DNA from: Marinobacterium lutimaris
GTDB lineage: Bacteria > Pseudomonadota > Gammaproteobacteria > Pseudomonadales > Balneatricaceae
Length of the DNA stretch: 64,000 nt
NCBI RefSeq assembly: GCF_900108065.1
Contig: NZ_FNVQ01000005.1
Location: 402,323 to 466,322, forward strand
Direction of reading: 5' to 3'
The notes below the pieces were generated by a model. The model searched no databases. It had not been told where the DNA came from and was given only the letters and a program-made list of their open reading frames with translations. Shown here one piece after another: positions 8,566 to 17,359 of the stretch. Within the stretch, counting starts at the first letter, position 1; each line of letters starts with the position of its first letter. The position numbers were made by a program, and so were the translations under genes.

Positions 8566-10026
8566 TTAGTCCACACACTCTGTGTGCGGCAACCAGAGAC
8601 GCCAGGATAGCGTCAGCGGCTCATGGTCGGGCAGACGCGGCCAAGGCACGCTGAACTGTCCCTCGGCATCCCAGTCGCCTAGTTCTGCCAGCGTTTTATC
8701 CCAGCGGGGGCGGTCGCCCTCCGCAATCTCGATCATCCCCTGCTCTGCGACCCACCGGACATCAGCCCAGGGCGCCAGCCTGAGATCGGACTCGGGCACC
8801 GCCGATACGCCAGGCAACTCCAGCGCTAGCAGCTCCGCCGGCCAGTACTGTCCGGCCACAAGCTGAAGCGGGCACTCCGTATGCTCTCCCCAGACTTGCG
8901 ACAGAGTCTGCGCCAGGGCCTCATCGGGCCAACCGGTGCGGGAAGGCTTATCGCGGATCTGATCCTTAAAACCGACGAACAGCAGCATCAGCACAGTCAG
9001 CAGCAGCAGGAAACCACCAAAGGCCCATAGCAGCGGTCGCTGGCGCTGCCTTAGAACCTCGGCCGGGATCATCGACGCCAGCATCAGCCCGGACAGATTC
9101 CACATCGGCGTGCCCCACATATCCCGGGTACCCGCTCCGGTAATCATGGCGCCAATCACGGTAAGCAGTGCGGGAGCCAGCCCCATAAACAGGATAAACC
9201 CGGCGTTCGAATCGGGCTTTTGCCAATAGCTGCGCCGCCAGAAGCCGGCAACCAGCAGTAGAATAAACAGCGGTAAATGGTCGATCAGTTGTACCAGCAG
9301 GAAGCGTAACGCCCCCCAAGCGGACCAGCCCTGTTCAACAGCCCTGGCAGAGCGGCCCTCAAAATAGGAGAACGGCAGAAACTCATGCTGCATCAACCAG
9401 AACAGATGCGGCAGAAACAACAATACCATGGCCAGAACCCCAACCCACGGCTGGGGACGCAGCAGCTCCTTGCGCAGTTCCGGCCGCCAGAGCAGCCACA
9501 GGAACATCGCCGCCAGCAGCACCAGCGTCGAGTACTTGGTTAACAGGCCAAGTCCCGCCACCAGGCCCAGCAGCAGCCAGTCGCCATAGCGCCAGTCGGT
9601 AATAGCACGGTGGAACAGCAGCACTGCCGCTGCCCAGAGCGGCATCTGCGCGATGTTGTGATTGAACTCCATGCTGGGCCAGGTGAAGTAGTAAACGCCC
9701 ATCAGCGCCAATACCCCAAAGGCTGACTGCTCGCAGCTCAATAGCCGGCAGCCAATCCGCCAGACACAGTACAATGTCAGAGCGATACAGAGCTGGCTGA
9801 GAATGAAGGGGCCCATGTCCCCTAAGGTGGAATAGAAGAGATGAAGTACCCAGGCCGGAAACGGCGGGTGCTTGTAATAGCCCCACTGCCATTCCCTTCC
9901 CCAGTAGGCCCCCTCAACAACGTCGAGAGGCAGGCTTTCGACCAATAGGCCAGGCAGTAGCCCCCAGATCAGCAGCTGCGCGAGGAGCAGATACACCACC
10001 CCCTTAAACGCGGCATTCTGCGGCAC
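8566..10026 (-). CDS. GT39 (ArnT/FlmK/LgmB-like) lipid-linked glycosyltransferase
   Basis: 486 residues, with a GTG start at 10026 preceded by GGAGGGG. Around ten hydrophobic segments fill the first 370 residues, followed by a soluble periplasmic tail. The first periplasmic loop LDVVEGAYWGREWQWGY then KHPPFPAW resembles the catalytic Asp/Glu loop of PMT/ArnT transferases. ArnT-like proteins move a sugar from undecaprenyl phosphate to lipid A phosphate on the periplasmic side. It begins 3 bases after the msbA stop, so the lipid A flippase and this transferase are co-transcribed, and it converges with the GtrB-GtrA-ChbG operon with 5 bases between stops. The sugar is not known. Confidence 0.82.
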   Translation of the reverse strand: MPQNAAFKGVVYLLLAQLLIWGLLPGLLVESLPLDVVEGAYWGREWQWGYYKHPPFPAWVLHLFYSTLGDMGPFILSQLCIALTLYCVWRIGCRLLSCEQSAFGVLALMGVYYFTWPSMEFNHNIAQMPLWAAAVLLFHRAITDWRYGDWLLLGLVAGLGLLTKYSTLVLLAAMFLWLLWRPELRKELLRPQPWVGVLAMVLLFLPHLFWLMQHEFLPFSYFEGRSARAVEQGWSAWGALRFLLVQLIDHLPLFILLLVAGFWRRSYWQKPDSNAGFILFMGLAPALLTVIGAMITGAGTRDMWGTPMWNLSGLMLASMIPAEVLRQRQRPLLWAFGGFLLLLTVLMLLFVGFKDQIRDKPSRTGWPDEALAQTLSQVWGEHTECPLQLVAGQYWPAELLALELPGVSAVPESDLRLAPWADVRWVAEQGMIEIAEGDRPRWDKTLAELGDWDAEGQFSVPWPRLPDHEPLTLSWRLWLPHTECVD

Positions 10027-10029
10027 GGC

Positions 10030-11805
10030 TCAGGCCCCTCCGGCCTCCTGCTGAACGCGGAAGCTGGCATAGGCGCCCTCTTTTGCCAGCAACTCCTGGT
10101 GGGAGCCTTTTTCAATGATCTCGCCATCGTCCATGACAACAATCATGTCCGCTTTCTCAATTGTAGAAAGTCGGTGAGCGATCACTAACGTTGTACGACC
10201 TTTGACAACAGACTCCAGTGCCGCCTGGATATGCCGTTCAGACTCGGTATCGAGCGCCGATGTGGCCTCATCGAGTATCAGCAGCGGTGCATCCTTGAGA
10301 ATGGCACGGGCAATCGCGATACGCTGACGCTGACCACCTGAGAGCATCACGCCATCTTCGCCGATCATCGTATCCAGTCCATTTTCCAGCCGGTCCAGAA
10401 ACTCGGTGACATGAGCAGCTTCTGCTGCCGCCATGATCGCCTCACGACTGGCCCCGGCCATTGCCCCGTAGGCGATGTTATCGGCCAGAGTACCGTTGAA
10501 CAGCACCACATGCTGGTTGACCAGGGCGATCTGTTCACGCAGGGAGAGCAACGAATAGTCGTTCAGGGAGACCCCATCGAGCAAAATATTGCCTTCCCAG
10601 CCATCATTGAAACGCGGCAGCATCGCCGCCAGGGTCGACTTGCCACTGCCGGAACGCCCCACCAGCGCCACCGTTGAGCCGGAGGGAATATCCAGGGAGA
10701 TACCCTTCAACGCAGGTGTGTCCTGCCCTGGGTAAGTAAAACGCACCTGTTCAAAGCGAAGATCACCGCTAACACCCTTGGCGTTGCGCTCACCGGAGTC
10801 ACGCTCGGCGGGCTGATCCATCACGTCAAAGATCGATTCTGCCGCAGCCACACCCTTCTGGATGATCGAGCTGATCTCGGTTAACTGGCGCAGCGGCTTG
10901 GTGATAAGCCCGGCCGCGGTCAAAAAGGCCACAAAACCGCCCGTGGTCATGGTGCCCATCACCGACGGATGCATGGCGATAAACAGCAGCCCCGCCAGAG
11001 CCATGGCGATAATGAACTGTACTATTGGCGTGTTCAGCGACTGGGTGACCACCATCTTCATCATCTGACGTCGATTATTGTCGCTGGCCTTGTGGAATCG
11101 CTGCCGCTCCTGCTGCGTTCCACCAAAGATTCGTACCACCTGGTAACCCTTGATCGACTCGGAAGCCGAGCTGGTGATATCTCCCACCGATTTCTGCAGA
11201 CGACGGCTGAGCATCCGCATCCGCTTTGAAGCAATGGTGACGACAATGCCGATAAACGGCGCCGCCAGCACGAACACCAGGGTCAGTTTCCAGTTGAGAT
11301 AGAGCAGGTATCCCATCAGGCCGACCACGGTCAGGCCCTCACGCAGACCGGTTTTGATGGCATTGGTGACCGCCCCTGTCACCTGCTCCACGTTATAGGT
11401 CAGCTTGGCCAGCAGCTCGCCGCTGGCGGTGCGCTGATAGTAACTGCTTGGCAGCGTCAGCATCCGGTCGAACAGGTCGGTGCGCAGGGCATGAACCACC
11501 TGACGCGCCACATGACTGATCGTATAGGTTCCGATGAAAGTGCCTATACCGCGCAGCGCGAAGATCACCAGCACGGTCAGAGCCAGCATACCGCGCTGAT
11601 CGAGTTCCCCCGCCTGCACCGCATTGACCACCTGTTCCAGCCAGCGCGCGGACCAGGCCTGAGTCGCACCATAGATCGCGAAACCGATAAAACTGGCAAC
11701 AAATGCTACCCAGTATGGCCGGGCATAGCCGAGCAGGCGCTTATACAACTGCCAGGTGCTATGAACGGCGCCCTCCTGATTCTGACTGCTCGTTTTACTA
11801 CTCAT
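10030..11805 (-). CDS. msbA: Lipid A export ABC transporter MsbA
   Basis: 591 residues from the ATG at 11805, which has GAGAGGCTT in front; a longer frame to 11886 is not used. MsbA is a homodimeric half-transporter that flips lipid A-core across the inner membrane. Six membrane helices in residues about 35-330 precede the nucleotide-binding domain, with Walker A GRSGSGKST, signature LSGGQRQR, Walker B LLILDEATSALD and H-loop IAHRLSTIE. The usual downstream partner lpxK is absent; a GT39 transferase follows 3 bases on. The length and location among LPS genes favour MsbA over a drug exporter. Confidence 0.92.
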   Translation of the reverse strand: MSSKTSSQNQEGAVHSTWQLYKRLLGYARPYWVAFVASFIGFAIYGATQAWSARWLEQVVNAVQAGELDQRGMLALTVLVIFALRGIGTFIGTYTISHVARQVVHALRTDLFDRMLTLPSSYYQRTASGELLAKLTYNVEQVTGAVTNAIKTGLREGLTVVGLMGYLLYLNWKLTLVFVLAAPFIGIVVTIASKRMRMLSRRLQKSVGDITSSASESIKGYQVVRIFGGTQQERQRFHKASDNNRRQMMKMVVTQSLNTPIVQFIIAMALAGLLFIAMHPSVMGTMTTGGFVAFLTAAGLITKPLRQLTEISSIIQKGVAAAESIFDVMDQPAERDSGERNAKGVSGDLRFEQVRFTYPGQDTPALKGISLDIPSGSTVALVGRSGSGKSTLAAMLPRFNDGWEGNILLDGVSLNDYSLLSLREQIALVNQHVVLFNGTLADNIAYGAMAGASREAIMAAAEAAHVTEFLDRLENGLDTMIGEDGVMLSGGQRQRIAIARAILKDAPLLILDEATSALDTESERHIQAALESVVKGRTTLVIAHRLSTIEKADMIVVMDDGEIIEKGSHQELLAKEGAYASFRVQQEAGGA

Positions 11806-11969
11806 AAGCCTCTCAATCGATACTCTCGGCAAGCGGGCAACATTATACACAGCTGGCACTGGCGGCGCTGTGAGGAGATCCGCCACGCCCGACCGGCCCC
11901 AAATCCCGAATCATTTGCCGCCTACAGGAGCGCGACTTAGAATAGCCGCGAACCCTGGGGACAGATTTC

Positions 11970-12905
11970 ATGGCACGCGAAAAACGACAGAGATTCCAGA
12001 ACAGGCCGTTCTGGCACCCAATCTTCTGGCCCAACTGGCTCAGCACCGGAGCACTGTGGGTACTTAACCGACTTCCCTATCGAGCCCAGCTGGGCCTTGG
12101 TAAGTTGCTTGGTCTCGCCCTTTTCCGACTGGTTCCTGCGCGACGCCAGGTTGTCGAGGTTAACGCAAGATTGTGCTTCCCGGAACTGACAGAGCAGGAA
12201 CGGAAGCGTTTTGTACGTGACGTTTTTATCAATAACGGTATCGGTGTTTTCGAAACATCCATGGCCTGGTGGACGCCTCGCAGGCATTTTGAGAACAGGG
12301 TCGAGCTCAAAGGGCGCGAATACCTGGACCAGGCACTGGAGCAGGGCAAGGGTATACTCCTGCTGGGTGCGCATTTTTCGACGCTGGACCTCGGAGGACT
12401 GCTGTTCTCTGAGTTCTATCCCGTTGATGCCATGTATCGCAGGCACAACAACCCGCTGATGGAAGAGATTATCAAAAAAGGCCGTAGCCGCTACTTCGGT
12501 CAATCCATCGAGCGAGCTGACATCCGTTCGGTGATTCGCGCACTGCGTAAAAATCACATCATCTGGTATGCACCCGATCAGGACTTTGGCTCCAAGCAAT
12601 CGGTGTTCGTGCCTTTCTTCGGTGTTAATGCCGCCACAATTACGGCGACGGCCCGTCTGGCCAAGCTCAACGGCTCACCGGTGATGATGCTGGCCCAGCA
12701 TCGTCTGCCAGATGGTCGTTATGAGCTGGAGCTCTTTCCGCCCATCACGGGCTTCCCGACCGGCAACGAAGAAACCGACGCATCACTGGTCAACGCGGAG
12801 ATTGAGCGCGCCATCCGCAAAGACCCGACACAGTACATGTGGGTACATCGACGCTTCAAAACCCAGCCTGATGGTAAAAACCGTCTCTACAGCCAGAAGC
12901 CATGA
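11970..12905 (+). CDS. Lipid A late acyltransferase, LpxL/HtrB family
   Basis: 311 residues, normal for LpxL/LpxM. These inner-membrane enzymes add a secondary acyl chain to Kdo2-lipid IVA. The catalytic HX4D motif is seen as GAHFSTLD near residue 132, with the later RRHNNPLMEEII and YAPDQDFG blocks typical of the family and a C-terminal YMWVHRRFKTQP. The N-terminal segment (WLSTGALWVLNRLPYRAQLGLGKLLGLALF) is hydrophobic and probably membrane-associated. It overlaps the next gene by 4 bases. Whether it acts as LpxL, LpxM or LpxP cannot be decided from sequence by eye. Confidence 0.9.
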   Translation: MAREKRQRFQNRPFWHPIFWPNWLSTGALWVLNRLPYRAQLGLGKLLGLALFRLVPARRQVVEVNARLCFPELTEQERKRFVRDVFINNGIGVFETSMAWWTPRRHFENRVELKGREYLDQALEQGKGILLLGAHFSTLDLGGLLFSEFYPVDAMYRRHNNPLMEEIIKKGRSRYFGQSIERADIRSVIRALRKNHIIWYAPDQDFGSKQSVFVPFFGVNAATITATARLAKLNGSPVMMLAQHRLPDGRYELELFPPITGFPTGNEETDASLVNAEIERAIRKDPTQYMWVHRRFKTQPDGKNRLYSQKP

Positions 12906-13816
12906 CTGAATCAGCTAACAACCACGCCACGCCCGGACCTTTAAAGCCGTTTCTGAGAGGCGTGCTGCGCAAATCAGCCCTTATTCTGGCGCCTTTCGGC
13001 ATAACCCGTAACGGAAGAGCACGCGTCCGGGAATTCTTCGACGACCGGATCATCAGCCTCTACCGGGACGATATAGAGTCGTTTATTCGCCGCTACCCGA
13101 AAGTCTGGAGCGAAGAGGAAACAATTCAGTACATCATCGACCACAAAGCAAGTATATGCAGGTATGGGGATGGTGAACTTAAACTGATTGTAGGTGAGCG
13201 TCACAAGTCATTTCAGGATGTGAATCCTGCGCTGAATAATCGGCTGCTTGAAGTATTGCACAGCGATGACCCCAACATACTGATCGGAGTTCACCCGGTA
13301 AGGAATTTTCACGCTCTGGGTAGAATCTGGCAAAAATTCATCATCCGTATAGGCGATGAAGTACTTGGCCTTTTGGATTTGCAACGCGAGTATCCCTCGA
13401 TGGGAGCCTTCCGCGTATTGCCCAGGGATAGCAAAGAATCCCTCATAAAGCGTGTGCGGCTGATTAAAGAGATCTGGGAAGGCCGGAATGTGGTGCTGGT
13501 AACGGGAAAAAACAGTCGTTTCACATTCGAAGAAGAGCTCTTTAATAACGCGGCCTCTGTCGAGTTCTTTTACGCCCCGTCAAAAAACGCATTCGACCGC
13601 TATGAAGAGATACTGAGCGACATCCAGAAGAAGTACCCCAAAGAGAACTACCTGATACTCCCAGTACTAGGCCCTACCGCTACCATCCTGGCCTATGACC
13701 TGGCCAAAGCAGGATATCAGGCGATCGATTTTGGTCAGATGCCCGGCACCTTCAAAAAAGCCAAGCAGCACCTTTACGGCAACGAAGAGGCTAAAATCGA
13801 AGAGCTTTTAAGATAA
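12902..13816 (+). CDS. GT-D fold glycosyltransferase (DUF1792/SP_1767-like)
   Basis: 304 residues. The region from about residue 70 onward contains the family's signature CRYGDGELKLI (the DxE metal/sugar-nucleotide motif of GT-D folds), VHPVRNFHALGRIW, VVLVTGKNSRF and the C-terminal GPTATILAYDLAKAGYQAIDFGQ. This resembles the GT-D domain first described in streptococcal glycoprotein glycosyltransferases; here its placement directly behind an LpxL gene (4-base overlap) suggests an LPS core sugar transfer. The last codons lie inside a perfect 12-bp-arm hairpin. The second half of the gene is less GC-rich than its neighbours. Confidence 0.75.
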   Translation: MTESANNHATPGPLKPFLRGVLRKSALILAPFGITRNGRARVREFFDDRIISLYRDDIESFIRRYPKVWSEEETIQYIIDHKASICRYGDGELKLIVGERHKSFQDVNPALNNRLLEVLHSDDPNILIGVHPVRNFHALGRIWQKFIIRIGDEVLGLLDLQREYPSMGAFRVLPRDSKESLIKRVRLIKEIWEGRNVVLVTGKNSRFTFEEELFNNAASVEFFYAPSKNAFDRYEEILSDIQKKYPKENYLILPVLGPTATILAYDLAKAGYQAIDFGQMPGTFKKAKQHLYGNEEAKIEELLR

Positions 13817-13825
13817 AAGCTCTTC
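13799..13825. terminator. Perfect hairpin overlapping the GT-D gene stop
   Basis: GAAGAGCTTTTA (13799-13810), loop AGA, and TAAAAGCTCTTC (13814-13825) form a perfect 12-base-pair stem that includes the TAA stop of the GT-D gene. No long T-run follows on the plus strand; on the minus strand ATTTTAG follows. It lies between two convergent genes, so it may end transcripts from both sides, but the missing U-tract makes this tentative. Confidence 0.5.
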
Positions 13826-13857
13826 GAGAGACACACAAAGTCCAAGCCTGCCAAACT

Positions 13858-15030
13858 TTAAGCAAGTTTCTCTTTTGCTGACTGTGAGCTTTTGGCGAAC
13901 AGAGGCTTAAAGAATATCCCTGAAAGCGCAAGCGGCATCCATATCAAAAGCCAAGAGATGTTTGGCCCACTGATAATATGATGTCTCATCGTCAGAAACA
14001 TCACCATCGAACATAAAAATGGGCTCAGCCATACGGATTCAGATTTATAAAGGACCCAAGTCAGCCTTAGCATGAGAAGAAGAAATAGAACGGCCCCAAT
14101 AATACCACCGTAGAAAAATTGGGAGAATATTAAATTGTGTAGCTGCGCTATTTTCACTTCCCCGACGTAAAGATTGAAGTCATAACTGTAACCACAGCCA
14201 GCCCATACATTACATTCTGATAATACTTTATTGTACGCATTTTCCCAGATAATAAGCCTCGGGTAATTATTGTGTTCGAATCTATCGACATTGAAATAGA
14301 TAAATCCGCCCAAAATTACCAAGAATGCTGAAGCCATAATAACTGTTTTATATTGTTTTTTCTGAAAGAAAAGAACAAGCAATCCAGCTCCCAAGCCTAG
14401 ATAAGCAGCTCGAGTCTGGAATGGCGCTATAATCAAGCAAGCCAATAGAAAAACCAGAACGCAAGAAATTGGTTTAAGGTTATTCACAGACATAAGGGAA
14501 AGCGCTGTAAATACCAATATACACGAAAGATAAATTTGCTCATGCAGACCCACAACGTCATCCAAGGCTATACGGGGAAAATCATTTACCCATGCCAAGA
14601 AACCATAGTTTTGCACGAAGAATAGTACTGACAACCCTGCTAGTGAAACTGACGATATCAATAAAGGAATCAGCAGAAAATTGAAAGGGAATTCACGTTC
14701 CTGATACAGATGCATCGCAAATACGAACAAATAAATAAATGCGACGTACTTAACCTGCTTCAAGAAAAACAAAAAGTCATTGCCCGACCAATATATACTT
14801 AAAAGAACGTATGCAAAGTACGCAAAAAGCCAACCAAGGTTTATTGAAAACTTTGGCTTATAGAAAAAAATGGCAACTAGCGCAGGTAAAAGAGTAAATA
14901 CGTAAACTATATTTTGTTGAAGGCCAAGAATAACAAAAACTGACATAGACAGCGCGATGGACAAGAAAAATCCTGTTTCAAGATTATTCTTTCCCAATTT
15001 TTTCTCAGGATACATCATTAATAAAGTCAC
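13858..15030 (-). CDS. O-antigen ligase/polymerase-like membrane protein (WaaL/Wzy type)
   Basis: 390 residues with about ten to twelve predicted membrane helices and a large periplasmic loop around residues 250-300 (INFDRFEHNNYPRLIIWENAYNKVL then CNVWAGCGYSYDFNLYVGEVKIAQLHNLIFSQFFYGG). This arrangement, with an Arg-rich loop then an H-N-x-(I/L)-F-x-Q block, matches the Wzy_C/O-antigen ligase family (PF04932). Ligases join O-chain to lipid A-core in the periplasm; polymerases cannot be told apart by eye. The gene is strikingly AT-rich compared with its surroundings and runs against them, so it was probably acquired. GTG 15030 is used; ATG 15018 is an alternative. Confidence 0.8.
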   Translation of the reverse strand: MTLLMMYPEKKLGKNNLETGFFLSIALSMSVFVILGLQQNIVYVFTLLPALVAIFFYKPKFSINLGWLFAYFAYVLLSIYWSGNDFLFFLKQVKYVAFIYLFVFAMHLYQEREFPFNFLLIPLLISSVSLAGLSVLFFVQNYGFLAWVNDFPRIALDDVVGLHEQIYLSCILVFTALSLMSVNNLKPISCVLVFLLACLIIAPFQTRAAYLGLGAGLLVLFFQKKQYKTVIMASAFLVILGGFIYFNVDRFEHNNYPRLIIWENAYNKVLSECNVWAGCGYSYDFNLYVGEVKIAQLHNLIFSQFFYGGIIGAVLFLLLMLRLTWVLYKSESVWLSPFLCSMVMFLTMRHHIISGPNISWLLIWMPLALSGIFFKPLFAKSSQSAKEKLA

Positions 15031-15075
15031 TTAATACTTCAAAGAAATTTTATTTGGATCTTCAAATACTAACAA

Positions 15076-16086
15076 TCAATCGCCGCGTTCCCAGGCTTCG
15101 ACCCAGCACTTGTTGATAGGTTTAAATTCTTTATTTTTCCATTCACCGACGCTCTCTAAAGATAAGTCACTACATTTAATATCCATGGCAGCTCTTTTCG
15201 ATACCATGTGATCTACCAATGGTACCGTAAGGCTATTGTATTCAGTTTTGTCGGGTCGAATCACTATAGTTGGAAGACGCACATTAATCGCTTCGGAGAT
15301 CATTGACGCACTGTCATGGGTTACGAAAACCTCACAGGCGCCAGTCAAACAATCGAAGACAGTTTTTCGATCACCATCACCCCAACAAACAAAGCATTCA
15401 CAGGCATTTTTATCAATCTGGCTCTTCAATATTTTTTCGGCATCAATCCCCGTTCTGGGTGATGTCGAAACAACCCATTTAATGCCAGTAATATCGCTAT
15501 AATTATTCACAAAGTTAGATATTTTTACCCAGTCATCACTTTGATAGTGGTAACCTTTAGCATCTCCTCCGAGAAGCAATAGCGCATACCTGGAACCCTG
15601 AAAAACCTCCGATCTTTCTCTGTACTCAGCATAAGACTTCTCCGTTGGCAACATATCGAGCATGACGGTTGCTGAAGCACAAGGGGTCGATGGAGTCGAT
15701 ATTAGTTCACCAAATCTTTCAGATTTAACTCTTTTTGGCGATCCAATATAAAATAATTTTGCTTTACTTCCTGCAGCAAGCAATAACGCAACATATTCAA
15801 AAGGAGGTGTTTTAAGAACGATCACATCCGAGTCATTCACTACAGGAATATGACCGCGCATCGCTATCCTTTTTAGAAATTTTGCGATATGACTATCTGC
15901 TCCGAATAGGCCAATAAGAAAAATAAAAAGCTCATAAAAAGGAAAAAACAACTTCGCTCGAGTTCTTAGATCAACCTTAAGAGCTGAAGTTTCATGCTCA
16001 GGAAAGATATGCTCAGCAACGCTACCGAGCTGCTTATTACTTCCATGATATTGAGAGCACAAATAGTAAGCTTTAGGAGTTATCAT
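15076..16086 (-). CDS. ELM1-like glycosyltransferase of the AT-rich LPS insert
   Basis: 336 residues from the ATG at 16086 (TTG 16098 is also possible). It shows a GT-B-like C-terminal half: LLLLGGDAKGYHY, a WVVSTSPRTG segment, then VFVTHDSASMISEAINVRLPTIVIRP. These resemble the mitochondrial-fission ELM1 family (PF06258), whose bacterial members sit in LPS loci and are thought to be glycosyltransferases. The gene is AT-rich and, with the ligase-like gene 45 bases downstream, forms a minus-strand insert within plus-strand core genes. Function beyond probable sugar transfer is not supported. Confidence 0.62.
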   Translation of the reverse strand: MITPKAYYLCSQYHGSNKQLGSVAEHIFPEHETSALKVDLRTRAKLFFPFYELFIFLIGLFGADSHIAKFLKRIAMRGHIPVVNDSDVIVLKTPPFEYVALLLAAGSKAKLFYIGSPKRVKSERFGELISTPSTPCASATVMLDMLPTEKSYAEYRERSEVFQGSRYALLLLGGDAKGYHYQSDDWVKISNFVNNYSDITGIKWVVSTSPRTGIDAEKILKSQIDKNACECFVCWGDGDRKTVFDCLTGACEVFVTHDSASMISEAINVRLPTIVIRPDKTEYNSLTVPLVDHMVSKRAAMDIKCSDLSLESVGEWKNKEFKPINKCWVEAWERGD

Positions 16087-16155
16087 TTCACAATTCAATT
16101 ACAAGAAAACTGTATTGATGTACCATACGAAACATCAGGCTTTCGTAGGATGATC

Positions 16156-17286
16156 ATGAGCCAAACACATCGCCCCTTAAAGATCCTGCAACTACTTCCC
16201 GCCTTGGATTCAGGCGGTGTCGAACGCGGAACAGTCGAGTTCGCCCGCGAGCTGGTCAAACAGGGGCACGAATCTATCGTTATCTCCAATGGCGGTCGCC
16301 AGGTGGCCAACCTGGAAGCGGAGGGCTCCCGGCATATCAGCATGCCGGTGCATCGCAAGTCGCTGCGCTCGCTGGCACTGGTTCGTCCCATGCGCCGCCT
16401 GCTGGCCGAACTCAAACCCGATATTATTCATGTCCGTTCCCGCGCTCCCGCCTGGATCGCCTGGCTTGCCTGGCGCAAATTGCCTAAGGCTGATCGCCCG
16501 CGCCTGGTAAGTACCGTGCATGGAATGTACTCGGTGAATGCTTACAGCGCCATTATGACAAAAGCGGAACACATAATCGCTATTTCCGATTGTGTGCACG
16601 ATTACATTACGCAGAATTACGGCATAGACCCCCGCCATATCACCCGAATCTATCGCGGTCTGGACCCTTCAGTGTTTAACGATGCTGTCGATCTCAGCCA
16701 GTGGCGGGAAAACCTGTTTCGGGAATACCCTCAATTCCAGGGTAAACGCCTGCTGTTGATGCCCGGACGCCTGTCACGCTGGAAGGGGCAGGAAGCCTTT
16801 CTCGATGTCATGCGGGATCTCTGCGCTCTGCGCGATGATTGCCACGGTGTAGTGGTCGGTGGCGCTGAGGATAACAAGCAGCACTATCTGCAGGAGCTGC
16901 TCGATAAGCGCAAAGAACTGGGGCTGGACGACAAAGTCACCTTCGTCGGCCACCGTTCCGATATCCAGGCGTTCTATTCACTGGCGGATATCACCTGCCA
17001 CCTGTCCAACAAGGCGGAACCCTTTGGCCGCACCGTGCCTGAGGCACTGGCCTGTGGCTGCCCGGTCATCGCCTATGACCGTGGAGGCGCCGCCGAATCT
17101 CTGCACCAGGCATTCCCCGAGGGTCTGGTAGAGGCGGACAACCCCAAAGCCTTTGCCCAGCGCGCCCATGAACTTCTGGAGCGTGAGGCGATCGATATCC
17201 ACCTGCCCGAAGAGTTCTACCTGCAGCACCAGGCCGACGCCACACTGGAAGTCTATCGCCGGCTGCTGGCCTCGCCGCCCGGCTGA
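16156..17286 (+). CDS. Family 4 glycosyltransferase
   Basis: 376 residues from the ATG at 16156, chosen because AGGA sits 5 bases before it; an upstream open frame reaches 15994 but overlaps the divergent gene. GT-B fold: N-terminal domain ILQLLPALDSGGVERGTVEFA, then the nucleotide-sugar domain with LMPGRLSRWKGQEAFL, VVVGGAEDN, VTFVGHRSDIQAFYSLAD and the GT4 EX7E-type stretch EPFGRTVPEALACGCPVIAYDRGG. Such enzymes build LPS core or O-chain. The base composition returns to GC-rich here, so this gene belongs to the native core region, not the AT-rich insert. Confidence 0.88.
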   Translation: MSQTHRPLKILQLLPALDSGGVERGTVEFARELVKQGHESIVISNGGRQVANLEAEGSRHISMPVHRKSLRSLALVRPMRRLLAELKPDIIHVRSRAPAWIAWLAWRKLPKADRPRLVSTVHGMYSVNAYSAIMTKAEHIIAISDCVHDYITQNYGIDPRHITRIYRGLDPSVFNDAVDLSQWRENLFREYPQFQGKRLLLMPGRLSRWKGQEAFLDVMRDLCALRDDCHGVVVGGAEDNKQHYLQELLDKRKELGLDDKVTFVGHRSDIQAFYSLADITCHLSNKAEPFGRTVPEALACGCPVIAYDRGGAAESLHQAFPEGLVEADNPKAFAQRAHELLEREAIDIHLPEEFYLQHQADATLEVYRRLLASPPG

Positions 17287-17359
17287 GGCTGCCCCTCAAT
17301 ACCCGGATCGGCTACACTTCGCGCTACTGCATTTTTACCCCCGACTGGACGGATTCGCC

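Noticed and set aside
13850..16130. Insertion sequence or transposase causing the AT-rich insert
   Set aside because: No transposase-like protein or terminal inverted repeats are visible at the borders; both genes in it are LPS-type.
17153..17359. Upstream extension of the CgeB-like glycosyltransferase
   Set aside because: It overlaps the preceding GT4 gene in another frame and lacks similarity; the ATG at 17360 has a ribosome site.
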